Assembly: GCF_001039355.2 (NCBI RefSeq) | Contig: NW_019774624.1 | Coordinates: 1,744,047-1,808,046, forward strand | DNA: 64,000 bases | Direction of reading: 5' to 3' | DNA from: Lingula anatina | Lineage: Eukaryota > Brachiopoda > Lingulata > Lingulida > Lingulidae | Shown: piece by piece, positions 11,380-23,200 of the stretch | Position numbering within the stretch: position 1 is the stretch's first letter | Layout: each line of letters begins with the position of its first letter | Translations under genes and position numbers: made by a program | The notes under the pieces: generated by a model | What the model was told of the DNA's origin: nothing | What the model saw: the letters and a program-made list of their open reading frames with translations, nothing else | Databases searched by the model: none

Positions 11380-11500
11380 TTGGAAATGTGGGAGGGGGGG
11401 GGATGCCTGACTCAACCAGGGATTGAACCTGGAATACTTGCTCTTCATGCTGTAGCCAGTCCTTCACCATGGCACTGAGCTATGATCTAGCCCAGATTTA
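11380..11500 (-). repeat. tRNA-derived SINE head
   Basis: Read on the minus strand, TAGCTCAGTGCCATGG fits a Pol III A-box and GGTTCAATCCCTGGT fits a B-box about 50 nt later, followed by GAGTCAGGCATCC. It does not fold as a functional tRNA by inspection and continues into a non-tRNA body. It lies in the first intron of the ZFAT-like gene. Confidence 0.55.
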
Positions 11501-11720
11501 CCCCTGCCAGTCACTATACTTACTCCTTCCCCTCAAAGCCCAAAGACAGAGTCCACTGCTGCCACCATATTGTAGCATTTTTGGGAGAAAATGCCTGGCT
11601 TGACTAGGGATCATGCTTGGGATGCTTGCTCACTGTGCGAGTGCTCTTTATGCATCTACTGAGCCTGGGTCTATCCCGGCCATGCAGTCACCATTGGTTG
11701 ACTCTGTACTACTGAGACCC

Positions 11721-11932
11721 TTAGACCCCATTCCCATAGATTTTAGAGCGATCTATCCCTGTGGGGAGTCTCACTAGATTATTGTCAGCTTAGCCAGCTT
11801 AAGCGTCTGTCCCGCCTACTAAAAGCTGTAAGGGGGTAATTAACTATTGTGCACGCTCAGCTGACTGCAATTTAGCGTGAACGCCCAGGGAGTTAGGTCC
11901 ATCTAAATCTAAATCTCTGGGAATGCACCCTT
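11721..11932. mobile_element. MITE-like dispersed repeat, copy 1
   Basis: It begins TTAGACCCCATTCCCATAG and ends with the imperfect inverse (CTGGGAATGCACCCTTA). The body includes GTGGGGAGTCTCACTAGATT and AGCGTCTGTCCCGCCTACTA. It matches 61614-61807 closely. No ORF. Confidence 0.7.
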
Positions 11933-12588
11933 ATATATGCCGAGTCCAAAATGAAATTCAATTATCCAGATACATGCAGCTCTGAGTGTAAATTGCCAAG
12001 ACCAAAGAAATGAATGACAGAATACATGTCCGCTTACTAGTACATATATATATATATATATATATATTGAATGAGTGTCCTGCAACATTTTCTGAAAATA
12101 TCAGGATTTTCAGGGTTTGGTTGGCACTGAGGGCTTCCTTTATAACTTGGGGAAAACAACTCTAGATCTGCAGTGCACTGTTGCGTTATACATAATTTTT
12201 TAACTTGTGCAGCATTTGAACTTTTAAGTGCAATGTATGTTGATTTATGCTGCAAAACTTCTGCTATTATTTCAAAGTTACAAGGTGAAATTTATATATC
12301 AATTGAGTGCTTTAATTTATTCTTGGAAAAGATGTTAAGTAAATATAAGAAAATTTAATAGTATATTACAAATGTTTTAATAAAATATCTTCATATGCTT
12401 ACCTGTTTTTGAAACAGACTCTTTGTTTGCCAAAAACCTGAAATGAACTCTGCTCATAGTAAAAAATTTCTAACCTAAGCAGCTGACTGCAGTCAAATCA
12501 AAGTATTGAGTTAAATAAATTTTTGAAAAATAGTAAAGTAACTCCCTAATCCTCAACCATGTCTCTTCTTATTCACTGCTACTTAAAG

Positions 12589-12978
12589 GTACATACAAAC
12601 CAAGCATCGGTGGAGCGTGGATTCCCAGTAACACATGTAAACCACTTCTACTAGATTCTTATACGACTCGAATAAATTCGACATGCCAAGGGATAAACTG
12701 AATAGATCACTCCATCGGCCATAAAAGACCTTTAGACTGTTCCTTCCTTTAAATTTTTGGTCAGAAATTTAACCAACTTTCGTGACCTACTTTCCTGCCC
12801 CAATGACATACAGCTTAGAATGCCATCAGAAAAATCCATTCAAACATCATTTTCGGGTAAAATTAAACAATGCCTTTTGGCAATTCTCTTAGTTATATTA
12901 CTTGAAACTATATGCTGGCATTTAGTTGGTTTTTGTGACAAAAAATTGACTTTGTATGCATCTTTAATGACATAATGT
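12589..12978 (+). repeat. Dispersed element with a small conserved ORF, copy 1
   Basis: About 390 bp from GGTACATACAAACCAAGCATC to GCATCTTTAATG recurs inverted at 54757-55145 at roughly 90% identity by eye. Both copies keep one open frame of about 65-70 codons including FRDLLSCP, QTSFSGKIKQCLL and ILLETICWHLVGFCDK, with a hydrophobic segment. Whether the ORF is translated is unknown; it may be a non-autonomous transposon remnant. It lies in intron 1 of the ZFAT-like gene. Confidence 0.6.
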
Positions 12979-13190
12979 GGAATCCAGGAGGTGATGCACT
13001 GACATGCTATGCACTAAGCTTTTCCTACTTTTTTCTTGGGAAAAGCTCATGTCTATCCACTTTTGAATGGGTTTTTAAAAACCTAGATTAGAGTCTTGTT
13101 TGTGGAATGCAAGAACTATACAATAAATTTGTGATACTCGTAAAAGTAACTTAACTCATTTTTCATCCTTGAATGTTGGATGTTTTTCAG

Positions 13191-16100
13191 ATGCCAGATA
13201 CTTTCATCTGCGGTGAATGCAGCCAGTGTTTCTTTGACATCAACCAGTTTGTGGAACACAAGAACAGTGCCTGTGATGTCTCTGTTAGCGGTGAGGGGCA
13301 GGAGGGTAAGGGTCCAGCCATATTATGTTCTAGTTAGTTGAAAGAGGAGGGCAGATTCTCGTGCAAATTACAGAAGTGTTTCGAACAACTGCACTTGTGT
13401 TTCCCTTATATATAAGAGAACAAAGAAGATGCAGAAGGCATATACTAGTATATTAGGATACAGGCAAAGGGAAATAGAGGTGCCCTTTGAAGTACCAGCA
13501 TAAATACCCTGGCAGAGGCAGGATTTCAAGGAGGGAGGACACAGTTTATAGGTGGGGAGGGGGAGTATTTAATTTTTTTTTTTTTTTTTAAGTGTTCTCT
13601 CCTCCTTTCCATGTACACAGTAGTTATCTACATAAAAAATAATTTCAATGCAGCTTGGGGCTTTTTGCCACACTTTGCTAGTATTGGGTATCTTGAATTT
13701 TTTAAAAAGAGATTGTGGATGGGTGGTTAAATCTTAATGAAATAGCATAAGTGTCAAGTGTACATTACGTACATTTCTTCATATATAAAGCTGATCTCAG
13801 TGTATGTATATTTACTTAAAGAACACAAGCACCTGGTAGTGACCACTCTAGGAGAGGCGCAGGCAGTGGCCATTGTGGAAGATGGTGGTGGTGGTGGTGA
13901 ACCTAATGGGACTGTTGTCACTGCACAAGTGACTGAGGTAGAAGCTGAGGAGGAAGTACATGGTAAGATATTGTTTACTAGAGTATAGTGGGTGTAAGAG
14001 ATATAGAGAGAGAGCAACATTTCAAATTGATTAAAGTTTGGTAAGTTCTTGAATCCAGAAGCACAAAAAGGGAGCACATGTATATACCTGTTTATGTATA
14101 GTTATGCATACAGACATGCAGATGCTGGCTAGACATTTGCATGTGTGCACATGCCCACACACACTTACAGAGAATCTCCTAATTATTAATCACATGAGCA
14201 TAGGCCAAACTGCATTTGACTGTGGCTGTTTTTGTTTCAGATGTCCCAATTATTCTCAATATTTCTGGTCCTGGAGGAGAGGAGCAGTCAGTTAAAGTAC
14301 AAAGAGCTCCAGGTGAGGAATTTCTTCAGGTATTTTGTTGTTTTAAACAAAATAGAGTCAAGGTTGGTGTGGATCTTGTTTATCTGTAGTATGATTTTCC
14401 CTTAATTAATGAGGGGGTTGCAGCTTGACAGGAAAGGAATCACTTTGTCAACAGATAATGAAATGTATGTTTGAAGTTTTAACCTAATATGTCCTTGGTG
14501 CATCACATTTTACTCAGCAAAGATCACTTTATCTGTTGTAGCTCCAGGAACTGGCAGAAGAGGGCGTGGTAGGCCACGCAAAGGAGAGGAAAAGAATGCA
14601 CCGAAAGAAAAAAAGGAAGAAGAATTGACCCCAGAGAAGAAGAAAGCAAGTGTCCCACAAATAGGTGAGTTATTTCTTACCTGATTAACACATGTACTAG
14701 CATTACCTTCCTTTAAACAATGTTTACTCTAATAAGAAAATAAGGATTGAGCCAATCAGAGAATTTTTAATTGAGCTTGTGCTGCATCTATTGAGTGAAG
14801 AAAGCCTTTATTAAGAGGCTTCAGACAACTGTAAAGCTTGTAAGAAAAAAAATTAGTCTTTATAAATTTTCAGATGAATATCTTATCATTCTAGTTGGCT
14901 TTGAACTGTAAAATATCATGAAATTGTTTAAGGTCCAGATGGCAGATTTCTCTGTGTTCGCTGCAACAAATCCTTCACTAGAGAGCGCCACTTCAACTCC
15001 CATGCCTGCCTGGCCACTGGCGACTATATTGACATCACCAGGAAGGAAGTCATTAACAAGCTGAGTGGAGAGGTTGGAGGGAATGAAGCAGTAGAGGAGG
15101 GCGAAGATTTGGATGAGGATGAGGATTATAAGGAGGAGGATGTGGAGGAGGAGGAGGAAGAGGAAGAGGAAGATGACTTAGACGATAAGGATTACACAGG
15201 GTGGGTTTTTTGATACTGCTGTTTTATACTTGTGGTTTGACATACTTCAGAAAGTCTTTTTTTTTTTTTCTTATTTTACCTCTGAGAATGTGTGTTTGTG
15301 TTTTAAAATTTTTATTATTTTTTTCACTTGTGTTCATCAATTTTATGCTGTAAAATTAGTCTTGTGTTGATGTGGACAAGTTTTAGCCGGATTAAGTGTT
15401 TAGAAACACTTGTATTTCATTTAAGATTAAGCATGATAGGAAAAACTATGTTATACTACCCTGAATAGATTGTTTTATGGTTCTAGTAACCAGCAAACAA
15501 GAAGAGGAAGGAAAAGAGCACGCAAATCTCTTGCAGACTCCCCACCAGAAGGGCAACAGCCACCAGAAAAGCTGCCCCGAACCTTTGTCCTGCCTTTCAA
15601 ATTAGCCGATGAGTCCACCGGTGCAAAACTGACCAAAAGTGGACGCCCCAAACCCGCAGTGGTTGGTGATCATGTGCCACGAGTACGGGATGATATCCCA
15701 GATGTCCCGGTGTTTGCAGATGAGAAGGAAAAGGACGAGTTTGACACCTATTTGGGTGGTATTGATCTAGGAGGCTTAGTGGATGAAATGTTCAAGATCC
15801 ATCGTATTGAGCAAGATGTCAGTGAGGAAGCTATAGGTATTTTTTTTAAATTTTTGCTTTATACATGTTGTTTTTCATAGATGTTGTTTAACATGTTATT
15901 ATACCATGCAGATAAATTTTATATATATATTTATGAATATTTTAATATCTGTGTGCTGTCTTGACTTTTGATTGTAGTTACTGATGTTCTATTCATACAA
16001 TTTAAATTCCGATTGATTTAATATTAGGTGGTTGATTATCTGTTCTTATTATAATTTTCATGTGAAGGGTTTAGTGGGAAACTTATTTTTTCTTTTTTTT

Positions 16101-19100
16101 CAAATGTTTAATGTTACCAAGTTGAGGTAAACCTCGATCTTTATTTTATTCAGCTCCCAACCCCACTCCCAGAGGGAACTTCCACAGTGAGCTCAGTATC
16201 TACTCCTGCAATGTGTGTAACAAGGTTTTCAAGACCATCTCCCACATGAGAAACCATGTCCTGATTCACACTGATATCAAGCCTTACAAATGCCTCAAGT
16301 GTGACTTTGCTGCTAATGCTAAAGGTTAGACATTATTGCCACTTGTGCTTGACAATATTGACATTCGGTAAAATGGGTTTAGATATCTTTTGATTTCTTC
16401 AGTGATTCTTTGGCAAATCTTGCTTTCTCTTTCTATGCCTAGAATGAAATTCAGGCAGAAGACATGACTCAATTTTTACATTACTATCAGAAATGTATTT
16501 TTGTCAGTGAAATCACATAATTTACTTTTTTAATTAAATTCCACACCCCTTTTTCCTGCTGATGAAGTTTTATGTCCGACAATATATATTCAGAACTTTT
16601 TTTAACCCCAAACTTATGTCTAAAACACTGATTTTGATGTTTTTTCATCCAGGTAACTTGTACACCCACATGAGAAAACACACAGAGCAGTATTACCGGT
16701 GTCTCTACTGCGACTTCAAGACTGTCAACAAAACCCATCTGGTGGAACACGAGGGGATTCACACCAGTTTTAAAAACAGGTGTGAGCTCTGTCGTAGGAG
16801 CTACAACACCAACAAGTCTCTGCTCAACCATGTTAGGAAGTACCATAACCGTACAAAGAATGGAAAAGAATACCTTCGGCAGATAAGTGGGCAGCACCAC
16901 ACTAAGGATAATGCTGTTTTGTACATGTGTCATGTATGTAATCGCAAATTCAAAAAGAAGGTAGATCGAGACCGTCATTTGTTTGTCCACGACATCAAGA
17001 ACAACCCCAATGTGTATGCCTGCTTTTTGTGCGACCACACTTCCAGTCGTAGGGTTTACTTCGAGAAGCATGTCAACAAGCATCGTGTTGTCTTCCGCTG
17101 CTTTTACTGCCTGAATATGTTTTCAAGTACCATCCGGCTGCAAGAACATGTAGTCCAAGAACACCCCGAAGAAAGTGCAACGTTCATGTGGGACGTGATA
17201 TTCCCACAGTGCATCAATGTTTCCCTGTACCTACCAGATGCCGATGAACTTGAACTCCTTACACTGGGCCCTCTCATGGAAACCCTGGATGTGGAATCTG
17301 CTGCTGAGGCTGTTTTGGGAGCTGGGACAAGTACAGATATTGCAGCTAATGCAACCACTGGGGAAGAGCTCTTGGATTCCATAGAAAAAATTGAAGCAGA
17401 GGCAGGTGCTAAACACGAGGATGAAGCTAAAGGCGAGTTATCTGAGCAGAAGGGAAAAGACGAAGGAAATGGTTTGGAAGATGAAGGTCAGGAAGGTGAA
17501 GGTCAAGGGGGTGAAGGTCAGGTAGCACATGGCCAAGAAACCCAGGCCCAGTCTCCTCAGAAGGAGGGCAGAATTGAAGAAGGTCAAGATGATGTTGAAG
17601 CTGAGAAAACTAGTGCCCAATCTAGAAGCAGGAAGGAAGTAGAGAGTGTCCTGAAAAAGCTGAAGTATCGTGTTATGAATGTAGATGTCTTCAACAAGAT
17701 TCGTCAGATGTATGGAAATGATGAGTGTGAATTTTGTGGCAAACTTTTCCACACCAAGAATGAATATGAATCTCACGTTAGGACACACACAGGTATGGCA
17801 CTTAGGTTATTTGCTTTAGGAACTATTAGTTGCTTGTCTTAAAATGTTCTATATACTGTCTATGCACTTTGATAAAAAGAAAAGAAATTATGCTTCAGCT
17901 ACAAAAAAAAGTCAGCATTTAAACCAAGGGATTAAAAAAAGTACTACCCAGAGCTGTGAAATTCAAGAAAATTCCACTTCCACATCATCAATTTCTTGAC
18001 CAAGGTGATAAATTTATTTCCCTTTGACAAATAGAATATTAATGTGTTATTTATAGGTAGCAGACTTCTGTGAATATCTGTTATTGGTAAGCAAGTGATT
18101 AGTGTACATTATTACTATTATTATTATTAATATTATTATTATTATTATTCACAGGTGAGAAGCCATTCCAGTGCGACCACCCTGAGTGTGAGTATAAAGC
18201 AGGTACAAAGGACAACCTGCGGCGTCACGTGGAAAAGGAACACGAGAACATGACTTATCAGTGTCCGGAATGTGACTATGAGGGAGTAAATCGCACACAG
18301 CTGTGGAACCACATGCAGAAGCATAAGAGCCGGCCCTTAGAGTGCCCTGAATGTCAGGAAGTGTTTAATGGGTGGGTACAAATTGTGGAAGGGGGGGGAG
18401 GGGCAACAAGCAGAAGTGGAAGAGCATTTTACAAAAGTACTTCAGCCCAAAATTGGTCTAAACTTTTAGAGTTTTCGTCCATTTGGGCTCAAGGTTGATA
18501 AGAAGTAGTCCAATCAAAGGAATTATGTGCTTGTTGTAAAGCAAGAAATTGTATATTGCTAATGTTTCAGATCAATATTATTACTAATATTTCTTGATTG
18601 GGCTTCTATGAATTTTTGGTCTAAAAATTCCAATTGTTTTTGTGAAACTGACCTCTTCTCCTGAAGCGTTTTTTTTTTTTTTTTTTAGGGAGTGTTGAAT
18701 GAGTGAGCATAGAGTACATACAATGACATGCATGCTTAACGCCTATCTGCAACTGATTTTGGAGGGTGGGGGGGAGGGGTAAGGTTTCTTGTTTTTGGGG
18801 AGCTTTTAAGTTAGGTCTTAGGAATGTCCTTGAGATCAAAGCATGTTCAGTAATATTTGTAAACCATAGTGTTAAGATCACAAGATTAAGTGTAGATACA
18901 AAGTGTTAATGTGTCTTTTTGTATGTTTGTAAAAAAATATATATATATAATGTTTGGTTATATTAATTGTTTCTCATTCACAGTAAGAAACGTTTGAAGA
19001 GCCACTTGCGTATCAAGCACCCCGCCTACACTGCAGAGGATATCAGGAAAGCCTGTACCAATGTTATGAAGAGGCACAATAAATTAGGTGAGGTTTGATG

Positions 19101-19256
19101 AGTTAGGGTACAGTTTTGAGACATAATATTGCATTCAAGTTTCCAGACATGTTGAGCTTTAAATGTGTTTTGAAAGAAAAGAACAGCAGATTTTTAATAA
19201 TTCATGTTATTTTTATGTCTTGGTGTCTCCAGGCAGCAGATCTATGCATAACTTTA

Positions 19257-19333
<77 letters not shown>

Positions 19334-22197
19334 TTGCAAACACACCCAATCAAAACATCGACAAACACCATCTTTCCAGGCCGAAGATCTGTCAAGTGTC
19401 CGTACTGTGAGCGTATGTTTTGCGCCACTAGCAAAGACCTTCAGAAACACATTTGGATTCACGAGGGCATCAAGCCGTACAAGTGCCACATGTGTCAGTA
19501 CGCGTGTCGTAGCAAGAACAACCTGCAGTCCCATCTGCTGCGCCACTCCTCGGAGAAGCCATTCCAGTGCAAGGAATGTGGAAAGGCGTACAAGTCCAGG
19601 ACGGCACTCAGGTGGCACGTCAGGGCTCACACTGATGGAAAGAAGTTCAAGTGTGAGAAGTAAGTGGAAATATTTTAATAATAGTGTATTGTAGAATATT
19701 TTATTATTTTATTAGAATGAGGTAATTTTAAGGTATTACATTATTCTTTTCAATATCAAATGTTCCCTCCCTCTGATATTGATTTCATGAAATGTGACTT
19801 CCTTCAAAACAGTCAAGTTTTTAACTGCCCTTTTCATAAGATGCCACACTAAACTATCTTTCTTCACAAGATGTCCACATAAAACTCCTCACCATAGCCA
19901 GGTCATATGCAGCATGGGCTATCATCAGGAAATGGTATATAATGAGCTATCATTGTTATATAATGTATTACCTGTCTTCCTCTTCCAGGTGTCCCTACGA
20001 GGCCACTCAGCACAGCCATCTCAAACGGCACATGGAGACCCATGACATAATCAAGAGATTTGTGTGTGAGCACTGTGACTTCTCGGCCAATACCCTGGGC
20101 TACATGAAGATCCATTATACCCGCTTCCACAAGGGAGCCGTATTCAATGCCAACACTGCCACACAGAGGGGCACAACCCACCTCAATACCAAGGTAATGT
20201 GAATAGAGAATAGCTGACGTGAGATACACTTTTATTTAGACTCATACATATTGTGGTACCATTCAGAGTTCTTACTACCCTTCACCCTGTTTTATACAGG
20301 TGAACAAGTGTTTGAATATTTTCTGTATGTAAATTATATTCAGGAGTACAAAGATCTGAGAAGTGTCTACCTCTACTAGTATAAATCAGATCATTATTTT
20401 CTACAAGTGTATATGTGTCAGAGATGTGACTACCTCTTTGTTTTCTGTATCTTAATTTTTTAGAGGTGCACAAATGTCTGAGAAGTACCTCTTCAAATTT
20501 TTAATCAGATCTTTATTTCTTATATGTACAGGTGTATAAATGTCTTAGCTGTGACTACCTTTTTGGGAACCTGTCTGACATGAAACGTCACCTGAAGATC
20601 CGTCATCATATAGATGTTGGTGACATCTCGGCCCTGGATAATGCCGAGATCACCAGGATCGTCACAGCCGATGGAGCAGAACAGGTTCAGGTGGGGTGAC
20701 ATTAAAGAAAGTTTATCACCTGTGCATACCTTGTCATAATCACAATCAGATTTTAATGAGGTCTTTTTATGTACANAGGACAATGATTAGTTTTTAGTGG
20801 TGGTCTGGCTCAATAATCAATCAATAATCAACAATAATTAACAATTGCTGCCTTGGCAGAGGTCTGCACTTTCGGTGGTTTTCTAGTTTTGTTATGTTTT
20901 CCTTTACAATTTTTTCTCAAACAATTGCATTTGTGACTTTTAACTCTCATCCGCTCGAGGCTCTGCACATTTTCTGTATTTCCACATAAGCAATTGTATT
21001 GTTTTTTATGTCTTTAAACATTATATAAAATTATTTTATGCACTGTCATCATTTTTCAAATATTGAGACTTTCATCATGTGACTATCGTCTCTCATGGTC
21101 CTGAAACTGTAATCTTATTGAAGGGGTGGATTGAGACCATCTTCTGGGTCTTCTTGAAGACAGGTTATTAAGTTTATATTGACTGGTATCTATTTTTTTC
21201 TGTTGGAAGACCATCAAAATGGAGGATGGATCAACATAGATACTTTGGAATACTGTCAGAAAATATCTCAGGGTCGGCTCCTGTTATTGACCATGTTACC
21301 TGTTGTGCATGATTAAAATTCAGTGTTGACTGCCAGTGCTATTCTAAGCATTATTTATTATTGCATCAAAATTGACAAAATGACCTTTTTTTGCATCTTT
21401 ATTTTCTGTTTTTTGTCTGTACATTTGACAGCTTTGCTGCCTTGTTTTATTAAATGGTTTTAGGTTTTATAAAAAAATGTTACTGCTAGTTTGAAATTTT
21501 TAAAAAATAAGTCTTGATATGATTTTATTTTAAAGGTCTTCCTCAGTCCACAGTTGGTTTAGATGAAAAGACTGCATCAGCAGTGAATATCTTACAGCAA
21601 ATTATTGATATGCAGCAGCAGGTGAGTAGTGAACTTACAAGATGTAGAATTTTCCTGGAAAATAGGGGGAGGGGGGGAGCAAGGATCAAGGATTTTACTA
21701 AGTTTTAAAATTTCTTCTCCTTTCAGTTGTCCATGTTATACATACAACAACAACATGGAATTTCTTGGCCTTTCAGTTGTCCATGTTATACATACAACAT
21801 AACAACACTGAATTCCTTGACCTTTCAGTTGTCCATGTTATACATACAACATAACAACACTGAATTCCTTGACCTGTCAGTTGTCCATGTTATACATACA
21901 ACATAACAACACTGAATTCCTTGACCTTTCAGTTGTCCATGTTATACATACAACATAACAACACTAAATTGCTTGACCTTTCAGGGTGCATTTGGTCAAA
22001 CTCAGGCTGGTCAGCAGATAGCTGTCCATGGCGAGGATGGACATATCCTGATCCAGCATGAAGGAGAGGAGGTCATAGTGGGTCCTCCATCTGCCTCTGA
22101 CCCCATTAACACTGACCAGACTGTCCAGCTGATCAACTCCATCGCTGACACTATGACTGACCAGGAAGTTACTGTTCAGGCCAGTGAGGAATTCTAG
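13191..22197 (+). CDS. ZFAT: ZFAT-like zinc-finger and AT-hook transcription factor
   Basis: Fifteen coding exons: 13191..13305, 13822..13962, 14241..14312, 14542..14664, 14933..15200, 15487..15836, 16154..16324, 16653..17792, 18155..18371, 18984..19087, 19380..19659, 19989..20193, 20532..20690, 21547..21621, 21985..22197. All join in phase to about 1210 residues (human ZFAT about 1240). An AT-hook (RRGRGRPRKG) lies near residues 114-123, then acidic and basic linkers. I count 17 C2H2 fingers plus two C2HC-type ones, split by a Glu/Gln-rich linker in exon 8 (about residues 590-730). Diagnostic ZFAT segments are CPYC...SKDLQKHIWIHEG, CGKAYKSR and the C-terminal AVNILQQIIDMQQQ. In vertebrates ZFAT is a nuclear transcriptional regulator; the role here is inferred from orthology. 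Coding starts at the first base of an exon, so a 5' UTR exon is expected, probably ending at 10732. Confidence 0.92.
19266..19331. repeat. (GT)n microsatellite
   Basis: About 33 uninterrupted GT dinucleotides lie in the intron just before ZFAT exon 19380..19659, some 50 bp from its acceptor. Long GT tracts near acceptors can affect splicing; no effect is shown here. Confidence 0.95.
20290..20531 (+). repeat. Tandem decayed copies of a splice acceptor and exon start (decoy exons)
   Basis: The start of ZFAT exon 20532 (ACAGGTGTATAAATGTCTTA then GTGACTACCT) is preceded by degraded copies at about 20297, 20339, 20402 and 20461, spaced roughly 60 bp apart. Examples are TTCAGGAGTACAAAGATCTG and TACAAGTGTATATGTGTCAG. 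The copies retain parts of the acceptor and the CTACCT core but have shifted frames or stops. Confidence 0.6.
21722..21984 (+). repeat. 52-bp intronic minisatellite carrying splice-acceptor copies
   Basis: Five copies of a 52-bp unit (CCTTTCAGTTGTCCATG, then ATACATACAACATAACAACACTGAATTCCTTGA) run directly into the acceptor of the last ZFAT exon. Every unit ends in a pyrimidine-rich CTTTCAG identical in form to the true acceptor at 21984. The duplicate at 22397-22607 has four copies. Confidence 0.9.
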
Positions 22198-22245
22198 ACA
22201 TGGATGTTAGTTCTATTGTCCACTGTAAATTACTGATCATAAAGN

Positions 22246-22820
22246 ACTGCATCAGCAGTGAATATCTTACAGCAAATTATTGATATGCAGCAGCAGGTGA
22301 GTAGTGAACTTACAAGATGTAGAATTTTCCTGGAAAATAGGGGGAGGGGGGGAGCAAGGATCAAGGATTTTACTAAGTTTTAAAATTTCTTCTCCTTTCA
22401 GTTGTCCATGTTATACATACAACAACAACATGGAATTTCTTGGCCTTTCAGTTGTCCATGTTATACATACAACATAACAACACTGAATTCCTTGACCTGT
22501 CAGTTGTCCATGTTATACATACAACATAACAACACTGAATTCCTTGACCTTTCAGTTGTCCATGTTATACATACAACATAACAACACTAAATTGCTTGAC
22601 CTTTCAGGGTGCATTTGGTCAAACTCAGGCTGGTCAGCAGATAGCTGTCCATGGCGAGGATGGACATATCCTGATCCAGCATGAAGGAGAGGAGGTCATA
22701 GTGGGTCCTCCATCTGCCTCTGACCCCATTAACACTGACCAGACTGTCCAGCTGATCAACTCCATCGCTGACACTATGACTGACCAGGAAGTTACTGTTC
22801 AGGCCAGTGAGGAATTCTAG
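22246..22820 (+). pseudogene. Duplicate of ZFAT exons 14 (part) and 15; probable assembly or haplotype duplicate
   Basis: Starting right after a single N at 22245, the sequence repeats 21571-22197 almost exactly: the last part of exon 14, its intron with one minisatellite unit fewer, and the full last exon (22608..22820, identical 71 codons and stop). The N at the join and the near-identity suggest two alleles placed in tandem rather than a real duplication, though a recent true duplication is possible. Confidence 0.75.
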
Positions 22821-23200
22821 ACATGGATGTTAGTTCTGTTGTCCACTGAAAATTACTGGTCATAAAGCTTGTTGTTGACACCATGACTGACCTGGAAGTT
22901 ACTGTTCAGGCCAGTGAGGAATTCTAGACACGAATCTTAGTTCTGTTGTCCACTGAAAATTACTGGTCATAAAGCTTGTTGTTGACACCATGACTGACCA
23001 GAAAGTTACTGCTTCGGCCAAGGAAGAATTCTAGACACGGATGTTAGTTCTATTGTCCAATGAAAATTACTGGTCATAAAGCTTGTTGCTGACACCATGA
23101 CTGACCAGAAAGTTACTGCTTCGGCCAGTGAAGAATTCTAGACATGAATGTTAGTTCTATTGTCCAATGAAAATTACTGGTCATAAAGATTCTCTTTCCT
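22821..23200 (+). repeat. 107-bp tandem repeat of the ZFAT stop-codon region
   Basis: The segment spanning GACACCATGACTGACC, the final codons ending in GAATTCTAG, and about 55 bp of 3' UTR recurs with stops ending at 22820, 22927, 23034 and 23141, an exact 107-bp period. Later copies have accumulated substitutions, so the amplification began from the gene's terminal coding sequence. Confidence 0.85.
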
